Notes: a model not told the origin generated them from the letters alone. DNA of 64,000 nucleotides from Dehalococcoidia bacterium (GCA_030747175.1 JASLLE010000003.1:1-64000), one strand, 5' to 3'; shown: positions 46,662-56,308, counted from the stretch's first letter. Made by a program: numbers and translations.

Positions 46662-47489
46662 ATGCCGATGGACGAGTACAGCGCCGCAAACCTGGCGCAA
46701 TGGGACGAGAGGGTTGACATCCACTACCGCTCGGATTTCTACGGGGTCGAGCGGTTCAAGGCCGGCGAGACAACACTGGAGCCGTTAGAACGGGAGGAGA
46801 TGGGATCGGTTGAAGGCAAGTCGCTGCTTCACCTGCAGTGTCACTTCGGCATGGACACGCTCTCATGGGCACGGGAGGGAGCGGACGTAACCGGCCTCGA
46901 CTTCTCTCCCCTCGCCATCGAGGCCGCCCGAAAGCTGAGCAATGAGTCGGGCGTGCCGGGCCGGTTCGTCGAGTCCGAGCTTTACGATGCGCCGGAAGCG
47001 CTGGACGCCAACTTCGATGTTGTTTACACCGGCCTGGGAGCGCTCTGCTGGCTCCCGGACATCCGCGGCTGGGTGCAGATCGTGGGCCACTTCCTCAAGC
47101 CGGGAGGTGTGTTCTACATCCTGGAAGGCCATCCGATTATGTGGGCGCTGGACGACGACACACCCGAAGAACCAATGCACATCAGATGGCCCTACTTCGA
47201 GACGGATCAGCCTCAGAACCCCGAAGGGTGGGATGATGACGAGACTTACTCGGGAACCGGCGAAAAGATGCAGAACACCCGCAGCTACAACTGGGGCCAC
47301 GGCCTCGGCGAAATCGTCACGGCCTTGATCGATGTCGGCCTGAAAATAGAGTTTCTGCATGAACACAAGACCTGCGCATGGCGAGCTTATCCGTGGATGG
47401 TCAAAGGTGATGACGACTTGTGGCGCGTCCCCAATCACCCCGATCGGTTGCCGTTGATGTGGTCGTTGCGGGCGGTCAAGGAGGCCTGA
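46662..47489 (+). CDS. SAM-dependent methyltransferase
   Basis: 275 aa with a class I methyltransferase fold: motif I SLLHLQCHFGMDTLSWAREGADVTGLDFS, followed by AIEAARKL and a motif IV region FDVVYTGLGALCWLPD. Substrate unknown. A GGGAGG site precedes the ATG. Its stop overlaps the start of the next gene (TGATG), so the two are translated together. Confidence 0.87.
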   Translation: MPMDEYSAANLAQWDERVDIHYRSDFYGVERFKAGETTLEPLEREEMGSVEGKSLLHLQCHFGMDTLSWAREGADVTGLDFSPLAIEAARKLSNESGVPGRFVESELYDAPEALDANFDVVYTGLGALCWLPDIRGWVQIVGHFLKPGGVFYILEGHPIMWALDDDTPEEPMHIRWPYFETDQPQNPEGWDDDETYSGTGEKMQNTRSYNWGHGLGEIVTALIDVGLKIEFLHEHKTCAWRAYPWMVKGDDDLWRVPNHPDRLPLMWSLRAVKEA

Positions 47490-48097
47490 TGACCGCTGCC
47501 GGCGCAAACCCCCGCGACGCGATCAACGACCGCCACGGCTTCGCCATTTACGCTGTTTTTGCCCTCGCCGGGTCGGCACAGGTGGCGGCTATTTCAGAGC
47601 TTCGCAGGGCGATGTACTCCGGGGCCGAGAACCCGCCGGCCTACGTCAAAGCGCCGGCGCACGTCACCGTGAAACGCCTGTTTGCCGGAATCCCAAACGT
47701 GGAGGACATACAGGAGGCGATCCACGGCCTCGCCGAGTCCACGAAACCCTTTCGTATCGAGTTTGCTGGTGATCCGGAATCACGCGGCGCGGACGGTTCT
47801 TCTCTCGCGATCCCGATCAAGACCACTCCGGAACTGGTTGCGCTCAGTCACTCCCTGGAATCGGCGATCAGTCCCCTCGTGGAAACCGAATACGGAGGCA
47901 CCGAATTCCGGCCGCACATGACCGTTTTCCAGGATGCGTCAACCGACGAAGCCGAAACAGGACTCCGGCTGGCGAGGGGGCTTCGGCTGGGGACCGGGTT
48001 CCACGTCGAGACCCTGGAGATGATGGCCCGTAGCGCACCCTTCAGGGGTGGTCGCTGGCAGTCGCTGGCCTCCTTCGAGTTAGACATCTGGAGCTGA
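47489..48097 (+). CDS. 2'-5' RNA ligase / 2H phosphoesterase family protein
   Basis: About 202 aa from the ATG that overlaps the methyltransferase stop. The two catalytic His motifs of the 2H family are present: HVTVKRL and HMTVFQD, about 80 residues apart. Members hydrolyse 2',3'-cyclic phosphates or join 2'-5' RNA ends. The natural substrate is unknown. Confidence 0.82.
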   Translation: MTAAGANPRDAINDRHGFAIYAVFALAGSAQVAAISELRRAMYSGAENPPAYVKAPAHVTVKRLFAGIPNVEDIQEAIHGLAESTKPFRIEFAGDPESRGADGSSLAIPIKTTPELVALSHSLESAISPLVETEYGGTEFRPHMTVFQDASTDEAETGLRLARGLRLGTGFHVETLEMMARSAPFRGGRWQSLASFELDIWS

Positions 48098-48145
48098 TAC
48101 GCCACGGCCCCGGCACCCGGTGGTTCTGGAAAGGCGGGGATCCGA

Positions 48146-48907
48146 TCAGGCGATGCCCAGTAAGGCCGGCAACTCCGACAAAGACGTTATGGTGTGATCC
48201 GCCGGATTGGTGCGCCCATCCGCGTCGCCTGACTGGTTCAGCCAGATGGAGATCGCTCCGGCGCGATTCGCCCCATCTACGTCGGTCACAAGCGAATCGC
48301 CCACGTGGGCCGAGCGTTCCAGGTCGTATCCGCCGATCGTTGCAGCGTGCTGAAAGACTCGCGGGTCGGGTTTTCGGTACGGCATCGCATCGGCGCACAC
48401 GGCGAAAGAGAACTGGCTCGACAGTCCGATCTCTGCCGGATCGGTGTTTGAGTTGGTGATGACGCCGAGTTGAAACCGCTCCCCGAGAACGGCAAGCGCG
48501 GGGAGCGTCTCCGGGAATATCGGCGTACTGGCAACCCGCGTGGCGATGTACATGTCGAATAGTTCGTCCACCAGGCCGGGATCATCGAGTCCGGCCTGAG
48601 ATGCTGACCGGCGGATCGCCTCACGGCGCGATGCGTCCAGCGTCGCGCCGAGCAACCGGGGATCGTCGTCAACGGCCGCGCGCGTGGCCTGCATCGCCTC
48701 CACCGACGGCACCCGGGCGCCGCCATCTGCCAGGGCGACGATCTCCGCACGGAGCCGGCGCAGCGCCGCAATCATCCCCGTCTCGAAGTCCCACAATGTG
48801 TCGTCGGCATCGAACGTGATGGTCGTGATCCCGTTCAGCGCCAAAGCCGGGCCAATCCGATCTCCGGCCGGGGCGAGTTCTCCGGGAATGAATTTTGCAT
48901 AGCCCAA
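48146..48907 (-). CDS. HAD-superfamily hydrolase
   Basis: 253 aa with the phosphatase motifs: motif I ITFDADDTLWDFE, motif II VITNSNT, the Lys in YRKPDPRVF, and motif IV HVGDSLVTDVDGANRAG. This resembles haloacid dehalogenase or phosphoglycolate-type phosphatases with a helical cap. Start TTG 48907 is weakly supported; the conserved domain begins about 30 residues later. It converges on the 2H gene and diverges from the small gene at 49018. Confidence 0.85.
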   Translation of the reverse strand: MGYAKFIPGELAPAGDRIGPALALNGITTITFDADDTLWDFETGMIAALRRLRAEIVALADGGARVPSVEAMQATRAAVDDDPRLLGATLDASRREAIRRSASQAGLDDPGLVDELFDMYIATRVASTPIFPETLPALAVLGERFQLGVITNSNTDPAEIGLSSQFSFAVCADAMPYRKPDPRVFQHAATIGGYDLERSAHVGDSLVTDVDGANRAGAISIWLNQSGDADGRTNPADHTITSLSELPALLGIA

Positions 48908-49017
48908 TCTTAGCCAGTCTTCAAGTTGGCTTCACAACCTGAGACTAAGCTCGGTAGAGCACGGTCAACCAGATATGTCGATCGAGGTCGGCTGGATCGA
49001 CGGTTCGGGAACCACAA

Positions 49018-49341
49018 GTGTTCGGATTCAAGAGTTTAACCGCGGTGGCTGCGATCGTAGCTGCGGTTGCGGGCGGGCTGGTTGCGTACGTGTACGAAGG
49101 AGACCCGGCCCCGGTGGTCACGGTGTCCGCGCCGGAGTCGACCGGTGAGGACGCCGGTTTCGTGGTCCCGGACGAGTTCCGCCAACGATTTGCGGAAGGG
49201 TTCCAGATCTCGCCCGAGGTCGAGGCGGCGCTACAGCAGCGTATTGAGCAGGGCCTGATTCCGGAGGGCGGCGGATTCTTCCCGGCCCCTGACGGCGGGT
49301 TCGGACGGATCGCCCCGGACAAGCCCGCCGGTGCTAACTAA
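49018..49341 (+). CDS. Small membrane-anchored or exported protein
   Basis: 107 aa from GTG 49018. An N-terminal hydrophobic helix (SLTAVAAIVAAVAGGLVAYVY) without an obvious cleavage site is followed by a polar domain with an amphipathic helix (PEVEAALQQRIEQGLI) and a Gly/Pro-rich end. No family recognised. It overlaps the stop of the converging sthA gene by 4 bases. Confidence 0.5.
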   Translation: MFGFKSLTAVAAIVAAVAGGLVAYVYEGDPAPVVTVSAPESTGEDAGFVVPDEFRQRFAEGFQISPEVEAALQQRIEQGLIPEGGGFFPAPDGGFGRIAPDKPAGAN

Positions 49342-50753
49342 GCCGCCTGGCGCAACGTGGAGTAGACGGCGTACCCGGAGATCTTGTTGTAGGCGTCCAA
49401 CGCAGCGACCTTGTAGCACTCGGCCAGTGTCGGGTAGTTGAATACGTTGTTGACCAGGTAGTCCAGCTTGCCGTTCAGGGCGATCACGGTCTGGCCGATG
49501 TGGATCAGCTCAGAGGCCCCCTCGCCGATGATGTGGACGCCAAGAATCTCTCTTGTCTCGGTATGTACGAGCAGCTTGAGCCGTCCTGTGCTATCGCCGA
49601 CGATCTGGCCCCGTGCCGTCTCCGAATAGCGCGCGAGCCCGATTTCGTAGGGTACGCGATCGCGCGTCAACTGCGGTTCAGTCTTCCCGACTATCGAAAT
49701 TTCGGGGATGGTGTATATGCCGAAGGGCAAGGGATCCTGCACGCCATCGGTCGGCGCGCCGAGTGCGTTCCGGGCGGCAATTCGGCCCTGCTCCATCGAG
49801 GAGGACGCCAGCGCGGGGAAGCCGATAACGTCGCCCGCCGCGTAAACATACGGGACGGATGTCCTGTAACGGTCATCCACGGTCAGCCGTCCGCGATCGT
49901 CCGAACCCAGCCCGATATTCTCAAGGCCGAGCTGGTCGGTCGATCCTACTCGACCGATCGTGTAGAGAAGCGCATCGGCGCAGACTCGTTTGCGGCTCTC
50001 CGTTGTGGCCACTACCTCATCGCCCTCGATCGTCACGGAATCGACGCCTTCGCCGAGCTGGAACAGCACCCCGGTATCACGCATGTGATAGATCAGCGCC
50101 TCGACAATCTCACGGTCGACAAACGGAATCAGCTGCTCTTGTTTTTCGACGAGCGTCACCCGGACCCCCAGGGCGGCGAACATGCAGGCGTATTCCAGGC
50201 CGACAACGCCTGCCCCGATAACCGCCAGCCGCCGCGGGATCTCCCGAAGGTTAAGAATCTGGTCGGTGTCGAATATCCGTACGCCATCGATCGGCACTTG
50301 CTCGGAGTGCGCTGGCTTGCTCCCGGGGGCGAGGATCACGTTTTCGGCAACGATTTCAGACTTCTCATGACCGCGATCAATGACAAGCCTGTGATCGCCC
50401 GAGAACGACGCCCTGCCGAACATTACCTCGACGCCGTTGCGGGCCAACTGGGATTCCATCACGGCGACTTCGCGCCTGAGGATGTGGTCCAGCCGGTACG
50501 TCAAATCCTGGAGCAAGATGTCTTGCTTGACGGAGTAGCTGACGCCGTAGAGTTCGCGTTCCCGGAACCCGGTCAGATACAGCACAGCCTCGCGCAGCGC
50601 CTTGCTGGGGATGGTCCCGCCGTTGATGGCCGCCCCGCCGACCGTGGGGAGACGTTCGATCACGACCACGGACGCGCCCAGCTTTGCGGCCTGGATAGCG
50701 GCGCGCTGGCCCGCCGGACCGGCGCCTATTACAGCTACGTCGAATTGTTTCAT
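49338..50753 (-). CDS. sthA: Soluble pyridine nucleotide transhydrogenase
   Basis: 471-aa flavoprotein that moves hydride between NADPH and NAD+. FAD site GAGPAGQRAAIQAA, second nucleotide site VIGAGVVGLEYACMFAALG, and FAD motif YVYAAGDVIGFPALAS are clear. The disulfide motif of dihydrolipoamide dehydrogenases is changed to GGAAINGGTIPSK: both redox cysteines (positions 42 and 47) are Ala and Thr. Loss of the disulfide is the rule for SthA, where the second position is Thr, so the assignment is sound. The C-terminal dimer domain is complete. Confidence 0.9.
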   Translation of the reverse strand: MKQFDVAVIGAGPAGQRAAIQAAKLGASVVVIERLPTVGGAAINGGTIPSKALREAVLYLTGFRERELYGVSYSVKQDILLQDLTYRLDHILRREVAVMESQLARNGVEVMFGRASFSGDHRLVIDRGHEKSEIVAENVILAPGSKPAHSEQVPIDGVRIFDTDQILNLREIPRRLAVIGAGVVGLEYACMFAALGVRVTLVEKQEQLIPFVDREIVEALIYHMRDTGVLFQLGEGVDSVTIEGDEVVATTESRKRVCADALLYTIGRVGSTDQLGLENIGLGSDDRGRLTVDDRYRTSVPYVYAAGDVIGFPALASSSMEQGRIAARNALGAPTDGVQDPLPFGIYTIPEISIVGKTEPQLTRDRVPYEIGLARYSETARGQIVGDSTGRLKLLVHTETREILGVHIIGEGASELIHIGQTVIALNGKLDYLVNNVFNYPTLAECYKVAALDAYNKISGYAVYSTLRQAA

Positions 50754-50853
50754 TCCAACACACTACGTGTGGATTGATCTCTCAACACGGCGGGAAACGA
50801 AAGCCGCTACTGGCAGTCTGCCGATCAAGTCCGCCGGTGAGAGGGTCTGCGTG

Positions 50854-51735
50854 CTAGCCCAGCAGGCCGGCTTCCCGAAGCGCCAGTTCAAGTATGGCGC
50901 GGACCTCGTACGGCGCCGCCGGTTCCGGGGATCGCGGGCGCATCCCTTCCCATCCGAGGAGTTCGAGCGAAGCTTTCACCCCCGCGATTCCGTACTTGAT
51001 AATCTCGCCGTCCAGCTTTGCTGCCGCCGCCTGTTTTTCGCGCGCGGGGTTGAACCTGCCCTGGTAGCCAAGCCGAACGATCTCCACGGCAAGATCAGGG
51101 GCGACGTTGCCGAGCCACATCATTGCGCCGTTCGCTCCGATCAACACCCCGGGCAGGAGTAGCGAGCCGTTACAGGTCCAGAACTTGCGATCTTCAGGGA
51201 CACGTGGCCGGACCCATGACTCGAACCTGATGTCGTGGTCGGTCACGTATCCGTATACGTTGTCCATCTGGCAGATCGCGCCGATGACCTCCGGCGGGGC
51301 CGCAGGCTCGCGCGTGGGTGTCTGGTGGATAACGATGACGGGCGACGGGGAACGAAAGAGAACGTTCGTGAAGTACTCGATCACCGCCCCGGGCTCCAGG
51401 TCTCTGGGGATGCGCACCCGGATCAGGTCCGCGCCAAGCTCCGTGAACCGGGTGGCCTGCCGGACGGTGTCGGACGGGGACGGGTTGTCGATCCCGGCGA
51501 TCACCAGCCGCTCATTTCCGGCCACCTCGGCGACGGTACGAACGATAGCCGCCTTCTCGTCCTCGCTGAGCGCGTTTTCCTCACCGTTAATGGTGCCGAG
51601 GACGAAACCGCCAAGCGGCGTGGGCATGAGTCGCTCGACGTTGCGAACGAGCATGCCGTGGTCCACCCGATCTCCGGTATCGAAGGGCGTCGGCATCGGC
51701 GCGACGACGATCGGATCCTTGTCCGGGATGGCCAT
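50854..51735 (-). CDS. DapA-superfamily protein without the catalytic Lys and Tyr
   Basis: 293 aa of the dihydrodipicolinate synthase / N-acetylneuraminate lyase fold. The fold landmarks are there (PMPTPFD, GTINGEENALSEDEK, the C-terminal helices). In real enzymes the Schiff-base Lys lies in NIxGIK; here the stretch is NVYGYVTDHD with Val at the Lys position (about 164). The catalytic Tyr of YNxP is His in IHQTP (about 137). It therefore cannot work by the normal mechanism. It lies next to a cyclic amidohydrolase gene on the same strand, suggesting a shared catabolic pathway. Confidence 0.82.
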   Translation of the reverse strand: MAIPDKDPIVVAPMPTPFDTGDRVDHGMLVRNVERLMPTPLGGFVLGTINGEENALSEDEKAAIVRTVAEVAGNERLVIAGIDNPSPSDTVRQATRFTELGADLIRVRIPRDLEPGAVIEYFTNVLFRSPSPVIVIHQTPTREPAAPPEVIGAICQMDNVYGYVTDHDIRFESWVRPRVPEDRKFWTCNGSLLLPGVLIGANGAMMWLGNVAPDLAVEIVRLGYQGRFNPAREKQAAAAKLDGEIIKYGIAGVKASLELLGWEGMRPRSPEPAAPYEVRAILELALREAGLLG

Positions 51736-51910
51736 ACGTTCCCCCTTTCGCGCACCCTGAACCCGTCAGGGCATGAAGCGAAACAAGCAGCGATGCCCCA
51801 GACAATAACGTATCGGCCACTATCCGTGCATTACACGACGAAAAGGGGCGAAGGGGCGATGGTGGCGCAGAGCGGTGAGCGGAGAGTTGAACGGAACGGG
51901 ACTGTTCCGG

Positions 51911-53368
51911 CTAACTCCAACCTGCGTAAAGCCGTGACTCCTCGAGATCCACCACTTCGTACTTGAGGCCGCTGGCTTTCGCCGCGTCCTCGCCTGCGGC
52001 GGTGACTATCCATGCGCCGCCGGACGCGATTGACACTCCGCCTTCCATGATGACTTCGCCCGCCACCAGGGACATCGTGGCCAGCCCGGAGTTCGGGTCG
52101 ACGATGGTGATGTCGGCATCTGCGCCTTCCGAGAAGTGGCCCTTGTTGAGGAGGCCGAGCATCCGGGAGGGGTTGTAGCTGAGCTTTCGCACGGCGTTGA
52201 GCGGGCTGAGCGCGCCGAAGTTGACCAGCGCCATCGTTCTTTCGATGGCGACGTTTCGCGGGATCGCGCCGCCGTCTGTGCTGACGGCATCTACGCGGAA
52301 CTCGGCGTCATCGGGCGACGAAGAATCGGCGGCTTCGTACTGGCCGGTGGCGAGCGTGAAGGCGGACGAGGCCGGGTTTACGGGGAAGCTGAGGCTGGCT
52401 GCGGTGCCGGCGCCCTCCCAGATATCGACCGCCTCCTGCCCGGTGACGAGGATGACCCGGCCGTCGCGCACGGTCTGCGCGTAGCCGTAACCGTCCAACA
52501 GCGCCTGCCGCATCCCGACCTCGGTCGTCGGGTATCCCCTCGCTGTGAGGCAGTTCTGCGGCACGTTGGCGACGACGTTTCCGTCTTCATCGCAAAGGCC
52601 GTTTGTGCCGTTCATCTGCGCCAGGTATGACTCGGTTACGACCTGCCCGCGAACGCTCTCAAGGATGTCGAACGCCTCCCTGCATTCCTGCTCGGCGGGG
52701 AGGATCATGCCGCGGCAGTAGGAGTTGACGTGCGCTACGTGGAGCCTTCCGTTTCCGAGAAGGTCCGGCACTTCACGCAGCCCCTCCAGGGTGCTGCTGC
52801 TGTCCTTGGTGGCAAGGTGGAAGGCGACCCAGGCCATCTGCTCGTTGGACGCCTCGATCACCCCGGCGGTCGATTCCGGGGTGAAGGGGTGGTAGCCGCC
52901 GATCATCTTGACGCCGACCGCGCCGCGTGACAGGGCGTCCGAGACGATGTCCCGCATCATCGCTATCGGCGGGTCGTCTTCGGGGATAGTCAGGTGCGGG
53001 ATCAGGGCCATCACGCCCGCGACATTGATCCCCGCGCCGAGTCGCCGGATGCCGTCGGAGAGCGATTCGGGCGTGCCGAGAAGATCAAGGCAGGTTGTGG
53101 TGCCGGACTCGGCGAGCATGGCGAGTCCGAGAGCGCGATCCACGTTGCGCTCGTCGCCCGCGTCCGAGACGTGGGCGTGTGTGTCTATGTGGCCGGGCAT
53201 AACCCATCGGCCCGCCGCATGTATCGTCCGGCCGCCGGATGAGGTTTCCAACCCCTCACCTATCGCATCGATACACCCGTGGTTGATGCCGAGGTCAACG
53301 ACGGCGTCCGTGTTGTTGGCGGGGTCGAGAACGCGTCCGCCTCGTATTACGGCGTCGTAGGTCGGCAT
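51911..53368 (-). CDS. Cyclic amidohydrolase (dihydroorotase / D-aminoacylase-like)
   Basis: 485 aa. N-terminal small beta domain (DAVIRGGRVLDPANNTDAVVDLGI), then the TIM barrel with metal motif MPGHIDTHAHV, a probable carboxylated Lys in VGVKMIGGYHP, His in FHLATKD and HVAHVNSY, and Asp in VSTDGG. The end returns to the beta domain (FSEGADADITIVDPNSG). The superfamily cleaves amide or imide bonds, often in rings. 175 bases upstream of the DapA-fold gene on the same strand. The substrate is unknown. Confidence 0.85.
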   Translation of the reverse strand: MPTYDAVIRGGRVLDPANNTDAVVDLGINHGCIDAIGEGLETSSGGRTIHAAGRWVMPGHIDTHAHVSDAGDERNVDRALGLAMLAESGTTTCLDLLGTPESLSDGIRRLGAGINVAGVMALIPHLTIPEDDPPIAMMRDIVSDALSRGAVGVKMIGGYHPFTPESTAGVIEASNEQMAWVAFHLATKDSSSTLEGLREVPDLLGNGRLHVAHVNSYCRGMILPAEQECREAFDILESVRGQVVTESYLAQMNGTNGLCDEDGNVVANVPQNCLTARGYPTTEVGMRQALLDGYGYAQTVRDGRVILVTGQEAVDIWEGAGTAASLSFPVNPASSAFTLATGQYEAADSSSPDDAEFRVDAVSTDGGAIPRNVAIERTMALVNFGALSPLNAVRKLSYNPSRMLGLLNKGHFSEGADADITIVDPNSGLATMSLVAGEVIMEGGVSIASGGAWIVTAAGEDAAKASGLKYEVVDLEESRLYAGWS

Positions 53369-53703
53369 TGGCGATTTCCCCTGGGGTGAATGTTGTGACT
53401 TAGCCGGGTCTAAATGCTGTAAACCGTGCCCGGGGTTCTCGAAGCCTGTACTGAGCCTGTTGAATGTGAACAGGGCACGCGACTACGGTCAAATTGTGCA
53501 TCAACATCGAGGCAGATCTACGATCCGCCTTCCCCTCACCCTGGCCCTCTCCCAGTGGGACCGGCGCCGCCAGCAGCAATAGAGGGTTCAGGGTGAGGGA
53601 GAAGGGTCTCTACCGGCACGTCTGGACGCGAAACGGCCCGGCCGCCGTTCCCGGATGCTCATCCGGGTCTGGCCTGCCGGGCCGCTCCGTGCCGGCTACC
53701 GGG
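53369..53703. repeat. Intergenic repeats
   Basis: A GGTTCTCGAAGCCTGTACTGAGCC copy (about 53434-53457) and a nested inverted repeat with arms CCCTCACCCTG (about 53533-53543) and CAGGGTGAGGG (about 53589-53599), enclosing CCCTCTCCCAGTGGGA. Nothing else is recognisable. The terminator of the neighbouring genes may be among them. Confidence 0.55.
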
Positions 53704-54192
53704 CTAGACCGCGTAGACCGGCGCCGCCTCCCTTGCTTCCACTCGCTCTTTTGCCTCGTGACGGGCCGCCAGGGTGTAGACCACTGCTCCTGTCGTTGCG
53801 AATCCGAGGCCGACGACCATGAACACGCCACCGATCGCCTTCACCATCAGGCTGAGATCGAGACCCATTCGAGCCATGTTGAGGGAGTTGCGAAGCGTCA
53901 GGCCGTCAAGGAGAGACGCCCTCTCGTCGCTGCCGCGTTCCAGGGTCTGCCACGGCCCGTACTTCTCCAGCGTGTGGGACTTGATGATCAGCGCCTGCGC
54001 CGTCGCGCGCTCGCCGTTATCCACCGGGTACTCCACGTCATCGATCTTGACCGTAACGGCCTCGTCGGCCATCCGATCCTTGATCTCTGACTCGGCTGCA
54101 AAACCCTGCTGGATGAAGTAGGCGCCAATAATCACGACACCCGCTCCAAGCGCCAGCAAAGCAATGCCGGTCAACTTCCTCAGTGCGGTCAT
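53704..54192 (-). CDS. Two-helix membrane protein
   Basis: 162 aa. An N-terminal helix (GIALLALGAGVVIIGAYFI), an outside domain of about 80 residues with VKIDDVEYPVDNGERATAQALIIKSH, and a second helix (IGGVFMVVGLGFATTGAVVYTL), then a charged tail. No family recognised. GGGAGA ribosome-binding site before the ATG. It diverges from the M81 peptidase gene. Confidence 0.7.
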   Translation of the reverse strand: MTALRKLTGIALLALGAGVVIIGAYFIQQGFAAESEIKDRMADEAVTVKIDDVEYPVDNGERATAQALIIKSHTLEKYGPWQTLERGSDERASLLDGLTLRNSLNMARMGLDLSLMVKAIGGVFMVVGLGFATTGAVVYTLAARHEAKERVEAREAAPVYAV

Positions 54193-54592
54193 GACCTGTC
54201 TCCCATCTCCCGCCGATCCTGATCTGCGACCTCCGCAACAAGACCCGGTGGGTGTGTAGCTCTCGATAACCAGTCTCTCGCGCGAGTCGTGAGCATTTCA
54301 TGAACAGATTACGTTAGACATGAACGTTGTGTGAAACAAGACACAATTAGGTTTTATTCACGATTTCTTCGCTGATTTGATGCTCTGAAACGCCGTCTCA
54401 GTGGACATATATCGACGTCCGAATCTCGCCACCAGTTGCGCCCGGGCCACCAGAGAGAGATCATGCCGCTGAAAGACACTTCAATGCTTTCTCTCCCGGT
54501 GTCGCACTGGTAAGACAAAAACGTCTAGAAGCGGTCCGCTGACCGCCTCTGCAACGAAATCGCCAAATCCACCACCGCTCGCAGGAAGCCAC
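54193..54592. promoter_or_regulatory. AT-rich divergent promoter region with an inverted repeat
   Basis: The part 54295-54390 is clearly AT-richer than its surroundings. It contains TTGTGT (54327-54332) and ACACAA (54341-54346), a perfect 6+6 inverted repeat with an 8-base spacer, as expected for a dimeric repressor site. It may control the membrane gene, the M81 gene or both. The bound protein is unknown. Confidence 0.4.
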
Positions 54593-56167
54593 ATGCGCAT
54601 AGCCACCCTGGGCATCTCGCACGAGACCAACACCTTCTCCCTCATCCCGGCCGAGTACGACAAGTTTGAGGAGGTCGAACTTCTCCGCGGGGCGGAGATT
54701 CTGGATCGGCACGCCGAGTCCAACTACACCATCGCCGGGTACGTAGAGGCGTCCCGGGAGTTGGGATTCGAGCTCGTCCCGCTCATGTTCGCCCGTACCG
54801 GCCCGATAGGCACCATCACGAAGGACGCATACGACCGTCTCTCCGGCGAGATGCTCGGGATGTTGCGAGAGCAGGGACCGTGGGACGCGGTCTTGATCGC
54901 CAACCACGGCGCGGCCGTATCAGAAGAGTTCCCGGACATGGACGCAGAGTTCGCCCGCGCCATCCGGGAGATCGTCGGGCCTGACATACCGGTTGGGATC
55001 ACCCTGGACATGCACTCCAACATCTCGAAGGAGCTGATCGAGCGAACAACGGTATGCGTCGTCTGGCGAACCAACCCCCACCTGGACACCCGGATTCGCG
55101 GCCGGAAAACGGCCGACCTGATACATCGCACCGTACTCGGCGAGGTCAAGCCGGTGCAGTGGATCGAGACGCCCCCTGTGCTCGTCAATATCGTCCGGCA
55201 GTTCACGGGCGAAGAGCCGATGAAAGGGCTTGTGGACAACGCGCTGGCCGCCAACGAGCGACCGGGGATCCTGGACACCAGCGTCGCCGAGGGCTATCCC
55301 TACGCCGATGTCGAAGAAATGGGCATGAGTTTCATCGCCATCGGCGATGACGATCTGGCGGCAGCAAGAAGCGCGTCCCGCTGGATGGCCGCCCGCGCGT
55401 GGGACCAGCGCGTTGAATTAAACGTGCCCGTCCCAAGTGTCGTCGAGGCGCTCACGATGGCCGAAGAGCGTTACGTCGGGCCGAAACCGGAAGGCGTGAC
55501 GAACTTCGTGCCGGCCGACGGAAGCGCGCTCTCTGCGCCGGTCGCCGACAGCGACCACTCGCACCTCGGGCCGATCGTGTTGATGGACGTCGGCGACAAC
55601 ATCGGCGGCGGCTCCTCGGCTGATTCCACCTTCATCCTGGCCCAGGCAAAGCAGATGGGCGTGAGGGGGTTGTTATTGTCGCTCTACGACCCGGAGGCGG
55701 TTGAGGCGTGCGTGGCGGCGGGCATCGGCGCTGAAGTGACGTTTGAGGTCGGCGGTAAGACGGACAGCATGCACGGCGAGCCGGTGCTGGTGACGGGTGT
55801 GGTGCGGGCAGTTTCCGACGGCGATTTCGAGGAAACCCGGCCGATTCACGGCGGATATCGCTACTTCTCCGCGGGAACCTGCATCCGGCTGGACACCACC
55901 GACGACCACACCATCCTTCTAACGGGCCGCCGGAGCGGCAACACGAGTCGCGAGCAGATGTATCACATCGGCATCTGGCCCGAGAAATACCGGGTGATCG
56001 TGGCCAAGGGCGTCGTGTCGCCCCGCCCGGCCTACCAGCCGATCGCAGCGGAAGTAATCCTCGTCAACACGCCGGGGGTGACAACGGCAGACCTCGATAC
56101 ATTCACCTACGAACGACGCCGAATCCCGCTCTACCCCTTCGAAGAAGCCGAGTACAACGCAGGGTAA
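54593..56167 (+). CDS. M81-family metallopeptidase (MlrC-like)
   Basis: 524 aa of the microcystinase C / M81 family. Motifs at the expected places: the N-terminal GISHETNTFS, ANHGAAV, LDMHSNIS with the zinc-binding residues, VVWRTNPHLDTRIRG, and the second domain with VLMDVGDNIGGGSSADSTF. MlrC completes the breakdown of linearised microcystin, but most relatives act on other small peptides or amides. AGGAAG site before the ATG. With the amidohydrolases nearby it fits catabolism of amide-linked organic matter. Confidence 0.9.
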   Translation: MRIATLGISHETNTFSLIPAEYDKFEEVELLRGAEILDRHAESNYTIAGYVEASRELGFELVPLMFARTGPIGTITKDAYDRLSGEMLGMLREQGPWDAVLIANHGAAVSEEFPDMDAEFARAIREIVGPDIPVGITLDMHSNISKELIERTTVCVVWRTNPHLDTRIRGRKTADLIHRTVLGEVKPVQWIETPPVLVNIVRQFTGEEPMKGLVDNALAANERPGILDTSVAEGYPYADVEEMGMSFIAIGDDDLAAARSASRWMAARAWDQRVELNVPVPSVVEALTMAEERYVGPKPEGVTNFVPADGSALSAPVADSDHSHLGPIVLMDVGDNIGGGSSADSTFILAQAKQMGVRGLLLSLYDPEAVEACVAAGIGAEVTFEVGGKTDSMHGEPVLVTGVVRAVSDGDFEETRPIHGGYRYFSAGTCIRLDTTDDHTILLTGRRSGNTSREQMYHIGIWPEKYRVIVAKGVVSPRPAYQPIAAEVILVNTPGVTTADLDTFTYERRRIPLYPFEEAEYNAG

Positions 56168-56174
56168 GGAGATT

Positions 56175-56308
56175 CCCCCTCTCCCGGTCCGGAGAGGATT
56201 CAGGTGAGGGGTGTGCCGATCAAGGATCGGCAAGACGCCAGCGCGTGACTATGCGATGCAAATGTGGTCGCAATTCCCCCCTTCGAGAGCCTCGGGGAGG
56301 GGGGCTTC
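56175..56308. repeat. Two repeat copies after the M81 gene
   Basis: CCCCCTCTCCCGGTCCGGAGAGG with the tail CAGGTGAGGGGTG (56175-56213), and CCTTCGAGAGCCTCGGGGAGG inside a C-run/G-run hairpin (about 56275-56306). The second lies just after the stop of the next minus-strand gene and could terminate it. Confidence 0.55.

Noticed and set aside
49500..50777. 425-codon plus-strand frame across sthA
   Set aside because: Antisense to a clear flavoprotein gene, no protein-like features.
50854..51735. True dihydrodipicolinate synthase (dapA)
   Set aside because: Both the Schiff-base Lys and the catalytic Tyr are missing.
54461..54907. 148-codon minus-strand frame upstream of and into the M81 gene
   Set aside because: Antisense to the conserved start of the M81 gene, no motif.
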